A stretch of 64,000 bases of DNA from the NCBI GenBank assembly GCA_037903475.1, contig JBAJFG010000591.1, forward strand, positions 124,001 through 188,000. Direction: 5' to 3'. A program made the position numbers and the translations under genes. The notes under the pieces are model-generated. The model saw only the letters and a program-made list of their open reading frames with translations. It was not told the origin of the DNA and did not search any database. Below are positions 1-11,900 of this stretch, piece after piece; the first letter of the stretch is position 1, and every line of letters starts with the position of its first letter. The DNA comes from Ancylostoma caninum. Lineage: Eukaryota; Nematoda; Chromadorea; Rhabditida; Ancylostomatidae.

Positions 1-36
1 CTCAATAGCCGGAAGAGTCAGTGAGTTGATTTCCAG

Positions 37-286
37 CCCAAACCGATCGATGTCCAGGTGATATCGCATAAAATGCAACGATACGCTGTTTGGTTCGGAG
101 GCTCAATGTTGGCTTCCACTGTAAGTAACTGCTCATCTACTCAGTTTTCACTTCTTGTCATAAATTTACTCTTTTTTTTTCAAATTACAGCCTGAGTTCT
201 ACAAAGTTTCGCACACTAAAGAGGAGTACATGGAGAGAGGCCCCTCTATCTGTCGGCACAATCCTGTCTTTGGTGCGCTCACTTAA
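37..286 (+). CDS. arx-1: Actin-related protein 3 (Arp3), last two exons, 5' partial
   Basis: Two exons, 37-120 and 191-286, are joined by a 70-bp intron (gtaagt...ttacag). They encode the C-terminal 59 residues of Arp3. The peptide begins [16 protein letters not shown], continues [14 protein letters not shown], and ends [10 protein letters not shown] followed by TAA. This closely matches the family C terminus as I know it, including the actin-fold WFGGS segment. Arp3 is one of the two actin-like subunits of the seven-protein Arp2/3 complex, which nucleates branched actin filaments in the cytoplasm. The first exon opens right after a ttccag acceptor at 36. Bases 1-36 are therefore the end of an intron and the rest of the gene lies to the left of the window. 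The symbol is the C. elegans name. Identity is secure; only the tail is present. Confidence 0.93.
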
Positions 287-1480
287 ACACGATGATCAGC
301 CTGCTTCTCTTCATCAGCAGCTGCGAGAACTGTCGTTTTTGTGCATATGCTTTTTAATTTATTATTACGACTGAATATTTGCTTTACTTTGACCCCCGCT
401 TCATGTCTGTAATAGATTCTATAACGGTTTTTTCTTGTTATCGATGTTGTTTATGGCCTTCGCTCTTGGTTGCTAGATAGAGGCATTATTCTATGGATTA
501 AATGCACGTAAAATTTAGTGCTCATTTTTTATTTCATATTTCATATTTTACGAAATCTATCCTAGAAAGGAGGAAATTGCCTCTGAGATAATGCCTTTAT
601 CCGAGCCACTTCATGCAATCTCCAGCTCACTTGTATAGTCTTAGGAAATTGTGATAAATTTCTCGTTCATGACTAGGAATCTCTGAAACCGATCATGGAT
701 GTTTTTATACATATCTACTTAGTTCCTACATACATGATGAAAATCTTAGGCCTACACTGAAATGGGTAAGCAGACAAAAAACGAGATGAATGCGAATGCT
801 GACTTAAAATTGGATGTGATGTGCAGATTCATGTGGTTGTTGACTAAAACAGGCGTTAGAAGGGGTTGTATGTACGTTCAGTTACCTCAGTTTGGCTTGT
901 TAATTACATTTTATGATCCGACCAAAAATTGTAGTCTTTTTGTGTGGTATGCACAGTGCTTCCGATTTGCCGTGTCCTCCCGCCGCACTGCCTGAGATCA
1001 CACATGGCGTCCTGCCGGCGATCACCACTCAGTCGCTTGGCTGCGGGAACTCTGCCTACACGACGCCACGTGTGATCCCAGGCGGTGCGGCGGGAGAACA
1101 CGGCGAATCGAAGGCACTGTATTACACTCACTGTTTTTGGCCGTATCTAGGCCATAGTAACTATTTATGGTTCGAAAACGGTCGCAGGAGTTGCAGAAGC
1201 AGTAATGTGTGATGCAATTAATAGTGGTGGTTGCAGTATAAAAGCTACGATATTGAACAGTATCGAAAGAAATCTATCCCCTCTCGGAGGGTTAACGATC
1301 GTGGTTTTACTTCTTACATTGCCTTGTTTGTTCTGCCACGATTTGCAGTTTACTAGCCCAAAACACCTCGAACCTACTTGCACGGGAGCCTTTTTCTGGC
1401 CTTGTTGACATTAATTCTCTTTAACGAGCATGTATTATTCAAGGTAATATCGCAAGTTGAGCGTCTTTACAAACCACTTC
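287..1480. other. Intergenic spacer between Arp3 and dynactin 5
   Basis: About 1.2 kb without a recognisable gene. It holds the Arp3 3' UTR and an inverted repeat at 954-1119 (listed separately). Short open frames over the repeat mirror each other on both strands and do not look coding. Confidence 0.6.
954..1119. repeat. Inverted repeat, arms of about 58 bp (MITE-like)
   Basis: The left arm starts CAGTGCTTCCGATTTGCCGT at 954. The right arm ends at 1119, and its reverse complement reads CAGTGCCTTCGATTCGCCGT. The arms match over roughly 58 bp around a spacer of about 50 bp. Similarity continues weakly outward through a TGTGGTATGCA-like stretch. The element is GC-rich compared with its surroundings. 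No transposase is present, so a small non-autonomous DNA transposon is the simplest reading. Confidence 0.7.
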
Positions 1481-1481
1481 A

Positions 1482-1483
1482 GG
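1482..1483 (+). promoter_or_regulatory. Probable spliced-leader trans-splice acceptor of dynactin 5
   Basis: A ccacttcag acceptor ends at 1482, one base before the ATG at 1484, and no usable donor or upstream exon is visible. In nematodes this arrangement usually marks trans-splicing of a spliced leader. It also fixes the start codon. Confidence 0.6.
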
Positions 1484-3169
1484 ATGGACCTTCAAATAGT
1501 TAATTATGCGAAGGAAGAGTACGTGGAGACTAATTCTGGGAATAAAATCTGCAAGGTTCATTCTACGAAGGATAGCACGATATGTGGAACACAAAATATA
1601 GTACTGAACGGAAAGGTTTGTATCAGTTTCTGTCCTTTTAGTTGTTTTATTTCAATTTCATGCATTAGGAGCAGAACAGCATGATATAGGTGGTTCAGAA
1701 AAGAGCCGGTACATACTGGTGCATTCACAGAGTGAAGGTAGGCTGTGCGGTTGTGCACTGTCAAGAATACTTGATATTGATTGAAATCGACCTCGTCCCA
1801 ATCTGTGATCCCTCTTCCAGTACCCAATACCGATTGAATGGACTATGGCTTCCTGATCTTCGATTCAGCTTGGACCTTCTATTCTCCTTTTTATTGTCCG
1901 TTCTCCTGAGCAGTCCGGCATCACCAGCTTTTTCACAGAAAGCGATCGACCTTCATTTCTCACTCGCCTTTCGTGCAGTGTCTCGAAGTAACTGATATAT
2001 TGCGTGCACGGCTCCATATTGTCGCGGCCAGAGAGGCACGGCAGAACCCAAAGTAATAAAAATAAATGATAAGTAGTCCAGTAGTAACATGATCCATGTG
2101 AACGTGTCGAGTAGGTCCTATTTGTCAATTATTTCGAGACAAAGTCTATATTTCGAATTCTCTGAGTTTCTCTTTCTGTTTTGGCGAGAACTTCCAGACC
2201 AGTTATAGTTTTTTCTTTACGAGGAACAGCAATCGTGATTGCACCTCCCGCAGTGGAATCAGCCCTATACCGCTGGTCAATACGCGTTAACCCAAAGGAT
2301 TAACTTTGGGCTTAACGCGTGTCTGCGTGGGTTTCGAAGTAACTAATATATTGCGTGCACGGCTCCGGATTGTCGCGGATGCGAGGCGGTCCTTATGCCT
2401 ATGGTACAGGAACGATTGACATTATCTGTACATAGATAGTTCGAGTGCAACTAAGATATCGTGGTTATAGTAATTCACTATGAAACAGTGTTTTAGAATA
2501 TCGTTCAAAAAGATGTGGTAATTCGAGGTGACTTGGCTGCTATACGAAGTGGGAGATTTTGTATCATACGGAAGGGAACGATTATAAGGCCAAGTTCGAA
2601 GAAATTCAGCAAAGGAGTGACGTTATTCCCTGTTCATATTGGTGACCACGTTATGATCGAGGAGGTAAGCTTTGAGCATAAAATAATGGTACCGTTACAC
2701 TATTTCATGCAGAATTCAGATGCGCTATAAAGTTCCCTCATGGTGACGAGCGCTTATTCCTACCTTAGACATATACCAGCGCGGTATTTTTGTTTAGAAT
2801 GCATTTTTTCAGGACTGCGTTATAAGCGCTGCACAAATCTGCTCCTTTGTGCATATAGGAGCTGGTTCAGTGATTGGTGGCAGCGCTGTGTTGAAGGAAT
2901 GCTGCCGGGTGCTGCCTGGAAGCGTTGTTGCAGCTGACTCTGTGTTTCCACCTTACAGCACTATTGCAGGCAATCCAGGTGCTGCTAAGAACCCTAAATT
3001 GGCTTCATCTTCACATACGTAAAAAGTCTAGCTTCGTATATGTTTATTTCTTGCAGCTCGAATCATTGGCCAAGAACCGGAATGTACAGAAGACTTGATG
3101 ACGGAAGCGACCAAACAATATTACGACAACTTTCAACCGTCAAACGTCCCAAAGGCATCTTTCGCTTGA
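1484..3169 (+). CDS. dnc-5: Dynactin subunit 5 (p25)
   Basis: Four exons, 1484-1615, 2497-2664, 2813-2978 and 3057-3169, keep phase throughout and give 192 residues. Human DCTN5 has a similar length. Recognisable segments are SGNKICKV and NIVLNGK in exon 1, [12 protein letters not shown] and KKFSKGV with IGDHVMIEE in exon 2, and [16 protein letters not shown] in exon 3. The C terminus is [18 protein letters not shown]. The protein belongs to the left-handed beta-helix (hexapeptide-repeat) family. In dynactin it sits in the pointed-end complex with p27, p62 and Arp11, which helps choose cargo for dynein. Intron 1 is large (881 bp) and repeat-bearing; the other introns are 78-148 bp. Exon 3 ends on one base of an Ala codon completed by exon 4. 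The symbol follows C. elegans naming. Confidence 0.92.
1981..2379. repeat. Direct repeat pair and hairpin inside dynactin 5 intron 1
   Basis: A segment of about 47 bp at 1981-2027 (containing TTGCGTGCACGGCTCC) recurs at 2332-2379 in the same orientation with few changes. Between the copies, 2282-2320 is a near-perfect hairpin. Its arms ACGCGTTAACCCAAAG and CTTTGGGCTTAACGCGT surround a 6-base loop. These look like parts of a dispersed repeat inserted into the intron. Confidence 0.6.
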
Positions 3170-6100
3170 TGTATATGTATTAATCGCGCATTAACTATGA
3201 GTAAATCCTGCATAATTGCGTGGTGTTCTCTGGCAAAGATGACTAGTATAGATGAAACGAGGGCTTTGAAACACCACATATGCTACGCTATTATCTACTA
3301 GAGTATAACTAACAACCTGATTTCCTGTTTACATAGGGGCCAGATTATTATATAGGATTATTATATGTGTGGCACCATAAAATAATGTTCTGGTACCATT
3401 TTGGTCAAAGATCGGTTTCTTAACGTTTGCCACTCACACGATTGAGCTTAGGGTAAAACGTTGGTTGAAGACAACAGTTTAAGTCAGCTGTAGACGACAA
3501 AATGTGCGTACTCCGTGTGCCTGCCTTTCATTCGCCAGTGAGTGACTATTGACCGGGAATGCATGCGTTCCATATACTCTCACATCATTTGGCATTTAAA
3601 TCACTGCGAAGCGCCTTCGATCTCTAAAGCAAGGGCAGTTTATACTAGATGCGTGTGTCGGACGCACATGCGTGTGATGAAGAAAAAACCCAGCCGCAGC
3701 CCTGACGCAGCTCAAACACGAGAGACGCACGGCTCTGCGGCTGTTCACGGCGGCAGCGCGGTATTTTTATTTAGAATATGCAATGGTGTTGACTTCTATG
3801 AAGCATACTCTGCAAATACATGCGTGCGTCTGACGCACAACTAGCTCACGCATCTATTATAAATTGTCTCCTACTCACTCTTGTGAACTGCCTGTAAGCG
3901 TGTTTGAGGATGCTTAACAGAGTCATTGGTAATGAATACTGGCGAAAAACATTAATTTTACGCGAAAAAAAAATCCGATAGTCATCCAAGAGAAGTGGAA
4001 ATGGTGTGAGTCACTGCCTTAGAATCTGAGTGTCTAAAGTCAGATTCGTGGTCATCTACACCTTCAGACTGCGCAACGAATTGTTTACCGAAATGTTTCA
4101 CTCTTGACCAGAGTTTCTTCATCACTGAGAATATTTCCATCGATCCAAATATGTAGATTATGTCGTTGGTGCTGGATTTCTTCCTTCATCATCCCTGCAC
4201 AAGAGCTTGTTTCACCCTTTCTATGCCTTCGCAATCTCAGGGCACACCCCAACCCTCCTAATTTTCTTAAGTGGTCCGAGTGAGTTCATGTTTAATTGTT
4301 CAGTGACCCCGGAAGTTATACGTAGTGATTCTCCTATCTTTAGCACCCCTTCCACTGCTCTCTAGAAGTTTCCCCAATGTTCTTGGCGAATTCGTTCATC
4401 TTGGGTCAAGTTGATCTTCCAAACCCAGGTAAGAATCAGCCTTCATCTTAGTAGAATCCCAGCAGTTTTCTTTCCCATTCCAACTATAATATATAAAATT
4501 TTTTTTCGAAAAACAGAATGGTGGGCCGTCTCCTCACATGAGAATGGTTGGCCGAGTCTTCGAGGTTACTTCATAAAATGAATGAAAATCTTGTTTTGAC
4601 TTATTTCAGTCGTTTTTTATTATAATTTTTGAGTAATTTTGTTTTCCATCTGGGTCCCTAAAGTGACGGATACCTCAGTTTTTTCCACCTCCTCCCCCTT
4701 TTACCCACTTACTGCGTCCACTACTGATGGAGAGATACATGTTTGGGTTTCTTTTCCTTGGAGTGATGGTGAAATGAATATCCTCATTCTCTTATCAAAT
4801 TTAAAACATTTCCTTTATCAAAAATTTATCTTCGCCCACTTCTTCTTTCTTCTTCTCACCATCGCGCTCGTATCGTCGTTCAGTGTTCAGCGACGTCATT
4901 GGCAAAGATCAGATCGAACAGAACTAGTGCCCACCAATAATTTCTATCGAAAACATGGAATGAGTACTGGTGTTTCTTTTCATGCACCAACATTAATACG
5001 TTTTCCACATCCCTTCTTCTCCTGAGCATGTTTCTTAGATGACCTCTACTGCTGAGCCAACCATGTTTTTAGAAGCAAAACCTTGTTAGTGGCCTGACGT
5101 TTCGACTGAATCGTTGTTTGCAGAGGCCTAAAATTGGCTCACGGAGCATTTCCTATAGCCGAAACCGCTAGTGTATCTCATCATTTTTGTTACTGCTCTT
5201 ACAAGTCGGCGAAACGCCGTCTCTCAATGGTTTTCCACGCGGTAAATCAAAAAAAAAATTAAATATTAGGTTATAACATAAGTTTCCGCTGTTTTCGCAT
5301 AGGCATTTTTGAAGGCTTCTAAAAATGAATGTCAATTAGATTCCGCTTATCTCTAGATACTGTTTTGAAGCGCGTGACCCCGCGAACATTCTGGAATGTG
5401 AGACCCATTTTTGCGTCTTAGTTTGAAGATGTAATTAACTTCGGAGTGAACCCTTCAAGAATGCAAACTGGGTAACTGCATTTGCACGAATAATAATTTC
5501 ACCATAACGTTGCATGAGACTAACCACATTCCGGTGGAGTAATCTCGAGGCCATTCCTATTCTTCCCGGTACTTTCTTTCCTCACATCATTATCGAGCAG
5601 TCTTAGGCAGAGGCACCAAACTTGGTGACCAAAAATTTTGTTTATGCCGTATTTCTCCTTGGAGTTGATGCGAATTAAAGTGGGATTTTTTTCCACTGTA
5701 GCTACAAACATCAACCGCTTGCGGACACTAATCGTTGGAATTTTTGGATGGGTTCCAAGCGCTCTGTGGAAATCTGCCATACCGCTGAGAGCGCCCTAAT
5801 TTTGTTGGTCGAACTCTCTGGAAAGGCGAAGAGCTCGCAAAGAAATTCTTAATTGCGCATTATGTAGCATAAATCTAGCTCTAACAATGCACCAATTATC
5901 AGATCACAAAAACGTCTACTGCACGAGAACCGATTTGTCAAAGTCTAGCCTGCCTGACTCTGTTCTTTGCCTCGCAGTCCACGGATTTCTGGAGCAACGG
6001 AGCCGAGCTCCTGCTGTAAAAACGGCAAAAGACCAGCGACTGTTATGGTGCACACTTCGACTGATATCCATTCTTATTTGATTTTTTATAAAACTTTTTC

Positions 6101-6637
6101 TTCGAAAATTTCAAAACAGCGGAAACTTATGTTACAACCTAATAGTTGAATTGGGTGGAATGGGAATGTGCAGTACAAATGCCATGTTGGGCACGAACAG
6201 AGAGCAATGTGGGGAGTCGCGTCGTCATAGTGAAAGAACCATTCATTTGTTGTGCTCAGCTCATTACATACTTTTCTTGAACAACTTTTCGAGTTTTAGG
6301 ATGCTTGTACATATGCATTAGAATGGCGCTGCCCGACTTCCACAACGCTTCTCCATCGTCCACATCGTTATCCTTGTCTGCGTATCATAGCCAACCATTC
6401 TTACTAGCTATCACTAGCATGTCCAACCCTGGCTTGCTAGAAATAAGGTATATGCTAATTTAGGGTGGTCGGGATTGAAAGCGTCCACTGCATGCAATGG
6501 TGGTGGCAGAAACCTCTTCCTATCAAGTTTAGGCCCTGCCCCAACTCTACTCAAGGAAAGGGTCGTCATAGGTTTTTTGTTATTCTGACAGAGAACCATC
6601 CGTAAATCAGGGATAAGGAGTCACCGACTTACATCTA
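3170..6637. other. Long stretch without a recognisable gene
   Basis: About 3.5 kb in which I recognise no exon. Bases 3640-3845 carry a dispersed repeat with GACGCAC/GTGCGTC palindromes (listed separately). The longest open frame, 4639-5025 on the plus strand, matches no family I know and lies in T-rich, low-complexity sequence. Confidence 0.5.
3640..3845. repeat. Dispersed repeat with GTGCGTC/GACGCAC palindromes, copy 1
   Basis: This segment begins GGGCAGTTTATACTAGATGC and contains repeated CGGACGCAC and TGCGTCTGACGCAC palindromic motifs. A clear relative occurs at 35300-35410, starting GGGCAGTTCATACTTGATGC and also continuing with GTGTGATGAAGAA. A shorter relative lies near 30760-30840. 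It is probably a non-autonomous mobile element of this genome. Confidence 0.55.
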
Positions 6638-7543
6638 TTAGGTTGGTCCGTAAGTCTTGCACCTAAATTCATACTTTTTTCAAAAAATGTTAAGTTCATA
6701 ATGAATAGATATCAATCAATAAAATAATCACCTTCATGACCCACGAGGTATGGCCAACGGTTCACTAAAGCATCAGCTCCAGAAGTCAAGAACTCTGGCA
6801 GCTGCGAGTCTAAGAAGCTTGGAATCTCACATTTCGGTTTGGTCCAATCACTGAATTTCTTTTCTCGTAGATGCAGCCTCAGGGCTCCGAGCAAGTGGTT
6901 TTCGGACGGGCAAAAGTCAGGAGAACAAGCAGATTGTGGTAGATCCTCCCAAACTAATTCGACAATTTTTTGTTGGGTAAGCTTTGCCAGATGGGGTCGG
7001 GCGTTCTCATGAAATGGAGCAACATGGTCAATTTTTTCCTGCTCCAGGAGAGTTGCGTCTGCCAATTTTCTGTAATTGAGAACAGCAGAATTAGGCAGTC
7101 ACGGTGGCCCAGGAGTCAGCAGTTCTCGATACAGCATTCTCCCGGAATTCCACCAACAACACAGAAAAACCCTGTTCCGTGCACTTCTCCTTTCGGCTGT
7201 TTTGAAGATGGTTCGCTACGCACGACTCAACTTTTCTCTCGTGTATGTTTACCATACAGACCCAACTCTCATCTCCAATAATGAGTTGGCGGAGAAAGTT
7301 CCTCCTATGTGGACGCAGCAGCAAAGACTAGCACACATTTATTCTTGCAAAGCACTCAACTTGTCGTGGACCCAACCCGCCATCAGTTTTCTGTGACCTA
7401 GCGCTTCGAGATGTCTGGCGATTACTGTACGACCGCAGCCAGGTGTATCCTATAGTTCACATATAGTGGCATTTTGATTCAAAGTCTATGGAATTCTAGA
7501 TCCTAAAAAAATATCTTGGTGCAAAACTTTCGGACCAACCCAA
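6638..7543 (-). mobile_element. Decayed mariner transposon with TA target duplication
   Basis: The element is bounded by inverted repeats. The left end is TTAGGTTGGTCCGTAAG at 6638, and the reverse complement of the right end is TTGGGTTGGTCCGAAAG. TA dinucleotides flank both ends (6636-6637, 7544-7545). At 906 bp it is shorter than the usual 1.2-1.3 kb. The minus strand holds transposase remnants. One block at 7324-7091 carries IIGDESW, the first catalytic Asp. A separate block at 7065-6712 carries HENARPH and CPSENH. Active mariners have HDNARPH and PSD, so the second and third Asp of the DD34D triad are both Glu here. The frame is also broken between the blocks. It is therefore almost certainly dead. 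Confidence 0.88.
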
Positions 7544-8992
7544 TATTATACATCTGATGAGCGAAAATTGCGAACACAGAAATGAGATGGAATTCTGCTG
7601 CAAAACAGAACTTGATCACGTAGCGGTTCTCGTAACCGTGGCCGAAACAAGAAAAAACGAATTGATGAAAGTTTCGATTACTTGTTGTCGATTTGTGCCA
7701 CTAGCATCGCACGCCCTCGCATCGATCATCATGGTTGGTTTTGCCCGCCCCTCGTGCACACTCATATAGTGCAAGATAGGTTCAGCTTCCACTTTTACCT
7801 GTTTACACAGATCAGATGTTCGTCCGGAGAGCAGTTGTCGTCCGTTCAGTTTGGCGGCACTTGCACGAATTGTTTTGAAAATGAGGAGAGGAGGTACTCA
7901 CCAAAAAGGTAGTGTACTTAGGGAGGCTTATATTTACACACAATCACCACCTCATGGAAGTGTAGGAAGTACGCAGGTATTTTATAGAGTCAATCTTGTT
8001 GAGTCTGAATTCTGTACACCCGCTAATGTGAACTTGATATCTAGGAAGAATAGCTGAGCATTTCGGACAAAAAGTATGCGGGGAAGGGTACAACGATTTC
8101 TACTATTTGTGCGCATCGGCCAATCAATAGTCGCAATAGTTCGAGCAGAAAAATAAACAATAAACACAGAATGGGTAGACTTTACACATCTTTGCAATTC
8201 ATAATTCTTCTAAGAATGTGAAACTAAACCACCTACATCATCCAGCGTATATGTATATGAAATTATGTGCTATTACTTTTCCAGAAAAGCAGAAAGCGTC
8301 AAATTAAATCCAGCTACTAAGCAATTGCTAGGACTTTGCCTACGTAGATCCACAGGCAGCCCACAGATAACACATGCAAACGAGATTTTAAAACTATGAG
8401 CTTTATTTCTCTTAACTTCTCTATTTAATTCCGCATACAAGCTGTGTGAAACCCAAATTCCAAACTGTCCTCGATGAACATCAAAAATAAATTATTTATC
8501 CCACTCGAGTAATAAATATTTTTGGTTTAGTGTATACATATCATCGAATTTTTGGGTATTAGGAGAAGCTAATGCAATCATAGTAAATCACAAGGTAGTG
8601 CTGACATGCAGCGATCAGTTCGATCGTAGTGTAATCACAATACGTGCAGCATGGGAAAGGGAAAGAGAAAGATGAAACAAAAAGAGAAAGGGCTGAACAA
8701 TCGTATACGGGGAGTCCCACGCATGGGAGGGAAAGGCACCGATTCGACTGGTAGCGGAAACATTCTACAAATGATCACAACGTATCGAGGTTTACCCACC
8801 TCGTGTGTAAAATAAGGCCACTCTTGATAAATGAAAAAAAGAAACAAAAAAAGAAAACGCCTACTTTTCTACATATGGGAATGGACACTTGTAACTTTGC
8901 GCCCTAAAACTTGAAAACCAAGGAAAAGGAAAAATCGATGCATGCGTACCAAGTGAGCAAAAGAAAAAACAACATTTTCCATGAATCCACAC
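7544..8992. other. Spacer downstream of the SPATS2-like gene
   Basis: About 1.4 kb without a recognisable gene. The right part is presumably 3' UTR and downstream sequence of the leftward SPATS2-like gene. Short open frames here show no family resemblance. Confidence 0.5.
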
Positions 8993-11900
8993 CTATAGAA
9001 TGGATAGTTGAGGATGTATCGCAGTCTTTTCGGGCTTCATTTGAGCCCCTCTCCTAGGCCCGTCCTGTTTTCGAGGGCGACGGACCGGCATGTCACCACC
9101 TGTAACGCCTGAGAGCACAGAGGCGTCAATTCCACATGCAGCCAGCTGCTCTGCTAACTTGCGTTGCAGAGCCTCCAGCTGATCGGGAGACAGCACATCC
9201 GACTGCATTTGAATACCGCCACTAACGATTCTTGCTACAGGTGCTGGCTTTGACGTTGGTGCTGGATTCTTCTCATCTGAAAATGATCAGATTCGATACA
9301 AAAGACAATACAAATTAACAAAAATCGAACATTTAATTCCTGAGTAACCTATTTTTCACCATGCATGCTCTTTCTCACTAACGAATTTTGAAATCTATGA
9401 AAGATGCTGAGCCGTGATAAGTGGTTTCTTCTGTTATCAAACGTTTGCGTGCTGAGTGGATGCACTTGGTCGTTAGTGGGCAAGATCAAGTCGACCATAG
9501 TAAAAATGGGAGCGTATTGTGAGTAATTCAAGTGAATTTGGTACCAGAATGGATTTAACATGCGTATTCTGTCAATGTGGGTTGATGGAAAAACTATTTA
9601 GCAGGCGAATTACGTCAGAATTGATCGGAAAACTATGGAACGCTAAGACTAATGGGCAAAAAAGCAGTAACAGCTCGTTAATGATGTATTCGATGCACAA
9701 ATCGTTTTGGTTACATGATGAATCACGAAGCGTGAAAATGAAAAGAAACCCAAAAACGCTTCCAATAAACATTTTTCGGGAATTACCTTTATGAGTAGGA
9801 CTCAGATTAACACCAGAGTCCGCTCCAAGTGAGCTTGAAATACTCGACTGGCTAGTGGCGTGCTTGATGGCAGCCGCTTGAACGGGAGACACCGCCTTGG
9901 GCAAACCGGTTTGTACTGTTGATGCAGGTCCAGATCCACCACGGGGAGCTGTTTCAACGACTGAAATCAAGCAAACTAACATTCCCCGATTTCCGCTGCA
10001 TCAAAAATGAAACTCTGCCCACATCATCGTGACCAATTGTCTTCATAAATATTCCGGACATAGTATCATATAGCGGTGACTCAATGACAGTGGAATATCA
10101 AATCACACTATCAAGCAAAAACTAACAACCTATCACAAGCAATGCGTTTACATGTACACAATTTTGGAACCTAAAAGAACATCCTCAATCCATACGCTTT
10201 GATTTTGTGAAAGAAAGGTAGAATCGAATATAATTTGTGAATCTGGGATGTGATGTGATGTGGCAAGCTGAGCTCACAGATACTTTTCCTTACTACTTTT
10301 CCTGAGCAGATAAGAAGTGAAACTGACATCATTCTTAATAATAAATTAAAAAAGGCGAATATTGCACTAGTACAGTCAAGGATCTAGCCACGTGATACCG
10401 TATCATGATGGGAACATGATGGCGAAATTACCTAGAGACTATTACCCATACGGAGACGAGTTTATTTTTAATGTTGGAACCGCTTCAGAGGTCCTAACCA
10501 ATCTTTCTTTATGTAAAGAAAATGGCAACTAATTAATTAAATCAATTAATCAACTGGTGGAACAACTAAAGCATATAAAAGGATGACAAAAATTTGGACA
10601 GTTTGTTGGACCAGCCGTGAAGCAAAGCAGTGCGACAATCCAACAATGAGCGATCATTGCTGCTGCAAAAATATAACTATTGCAAAACATAAGTCAATAT
10701 GACAATGGGGCAGACAGCTGATAAAACAGCTAAGACAATTGAATCATTAGTCGATCTTGCGATTGCAACAATACATCAAACACGTTTTAATCAAACCAAT
10801 AAGTGAGGTTTCTTATGCGGATGTCTGTCCTTTTTGCCATTATTCTGCCATCAGAAAAGACGTTTCATGACAACAATTAAAAAATATTGCCAAGTTTTCA
10901 CAACGCCGCAACACTTGTGATTATGAAATCTTAGAGGAAAAATATGCAAAACTTTTGTTTTCCAAGAAGTGACACCGTTACCTCACATTTGAGAAAAAAG
11001 AACAACATGGTTTATGGATAACCACAGCATGTTTGTTCTTGTATGACGCATTACAAATTAATCCGCATTGTGTTTTGCTTAAACAATCTTTCCCTCCCGT
11101 CCCCACGCCTGCATTCGTAAAAAAACTAATAAAGGCTGCGCAATTATATCAGCAAACGTTCGCAGGCCAAACCTATTGAATGTTACCAGTGCTGGCGGGC
11201 AATCCGAACAGTCAATGCTGTTGTAAGTATTCGTGAAGCTTAAAAAGTGCCAACTTAGTTCCAGAACGTGAATTAGGAGAAAGTGAAGTATACCTTCTAC
11301 TTACGTGAGTCCCACTATTAAAGCACTGGAACGACACTGGAACGAACCTGAACCAAACTTCTCGATGAGTGAGATGAGGTGGTTGAACTCCGCATCAACA
11401 AACTTCGAGTTTGCTCCACATGCTGCCAAAAGAGTTTTCTCACGTCCCGTTACAGCCGCACGAAGCGCCTACAACATGTTACCCATTTTACACTAATTCG
11501 TACATGTTTGGGTTAAGCATAATAACAGCCATAAATGCAGAGCAGTGAACAACTCACTGACAGACAGAGAAACAAAACTCGCCTTGAAGGTCTGTTGAAT
11601 GTGTTCTGTTACCGATGCGTTTTTATCAGTTGAAGGTTTCACCTCGAGCGCTGAAGTATAAGTACATCAGTTCCATACATTGTTAATGTTCCACTCAAAA
11701 TGTGAGAGATCTAGCCTCTCTCAATGAGTGGTTCTGATGCCGCGACAGTTTGGGTGACCAAGCCTTATCGCAGCAACTTCGCCACGTTTTATCAATGAAA
11801 CAGGAATGACACTGCTGGTCAGCTAATGCCACTCAACCACGATAACATAACCCTCATGACATGTTTTTTTTTTACCAAGAAAATGACAATAATATCACGA

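Noticed and set aside
904..1212. Overlapping open frames on both strands
   Set aside because: They lie on the two arms of the inverted repeat at 954-1119 and mirror each other, so they follow from the repeat.
4639..5025. A 128-codon open frame
   Set aside because: T-rich, low-complexity composition with no family resemblance and no splice context.
11180..11210. Possible 31-base mini-exon for the SPATS2-like gene
   Set aside because: It has an acceptor and a donor but leaves the next known exon out of phase. The CAG donor at 11348 joins directly in phase.
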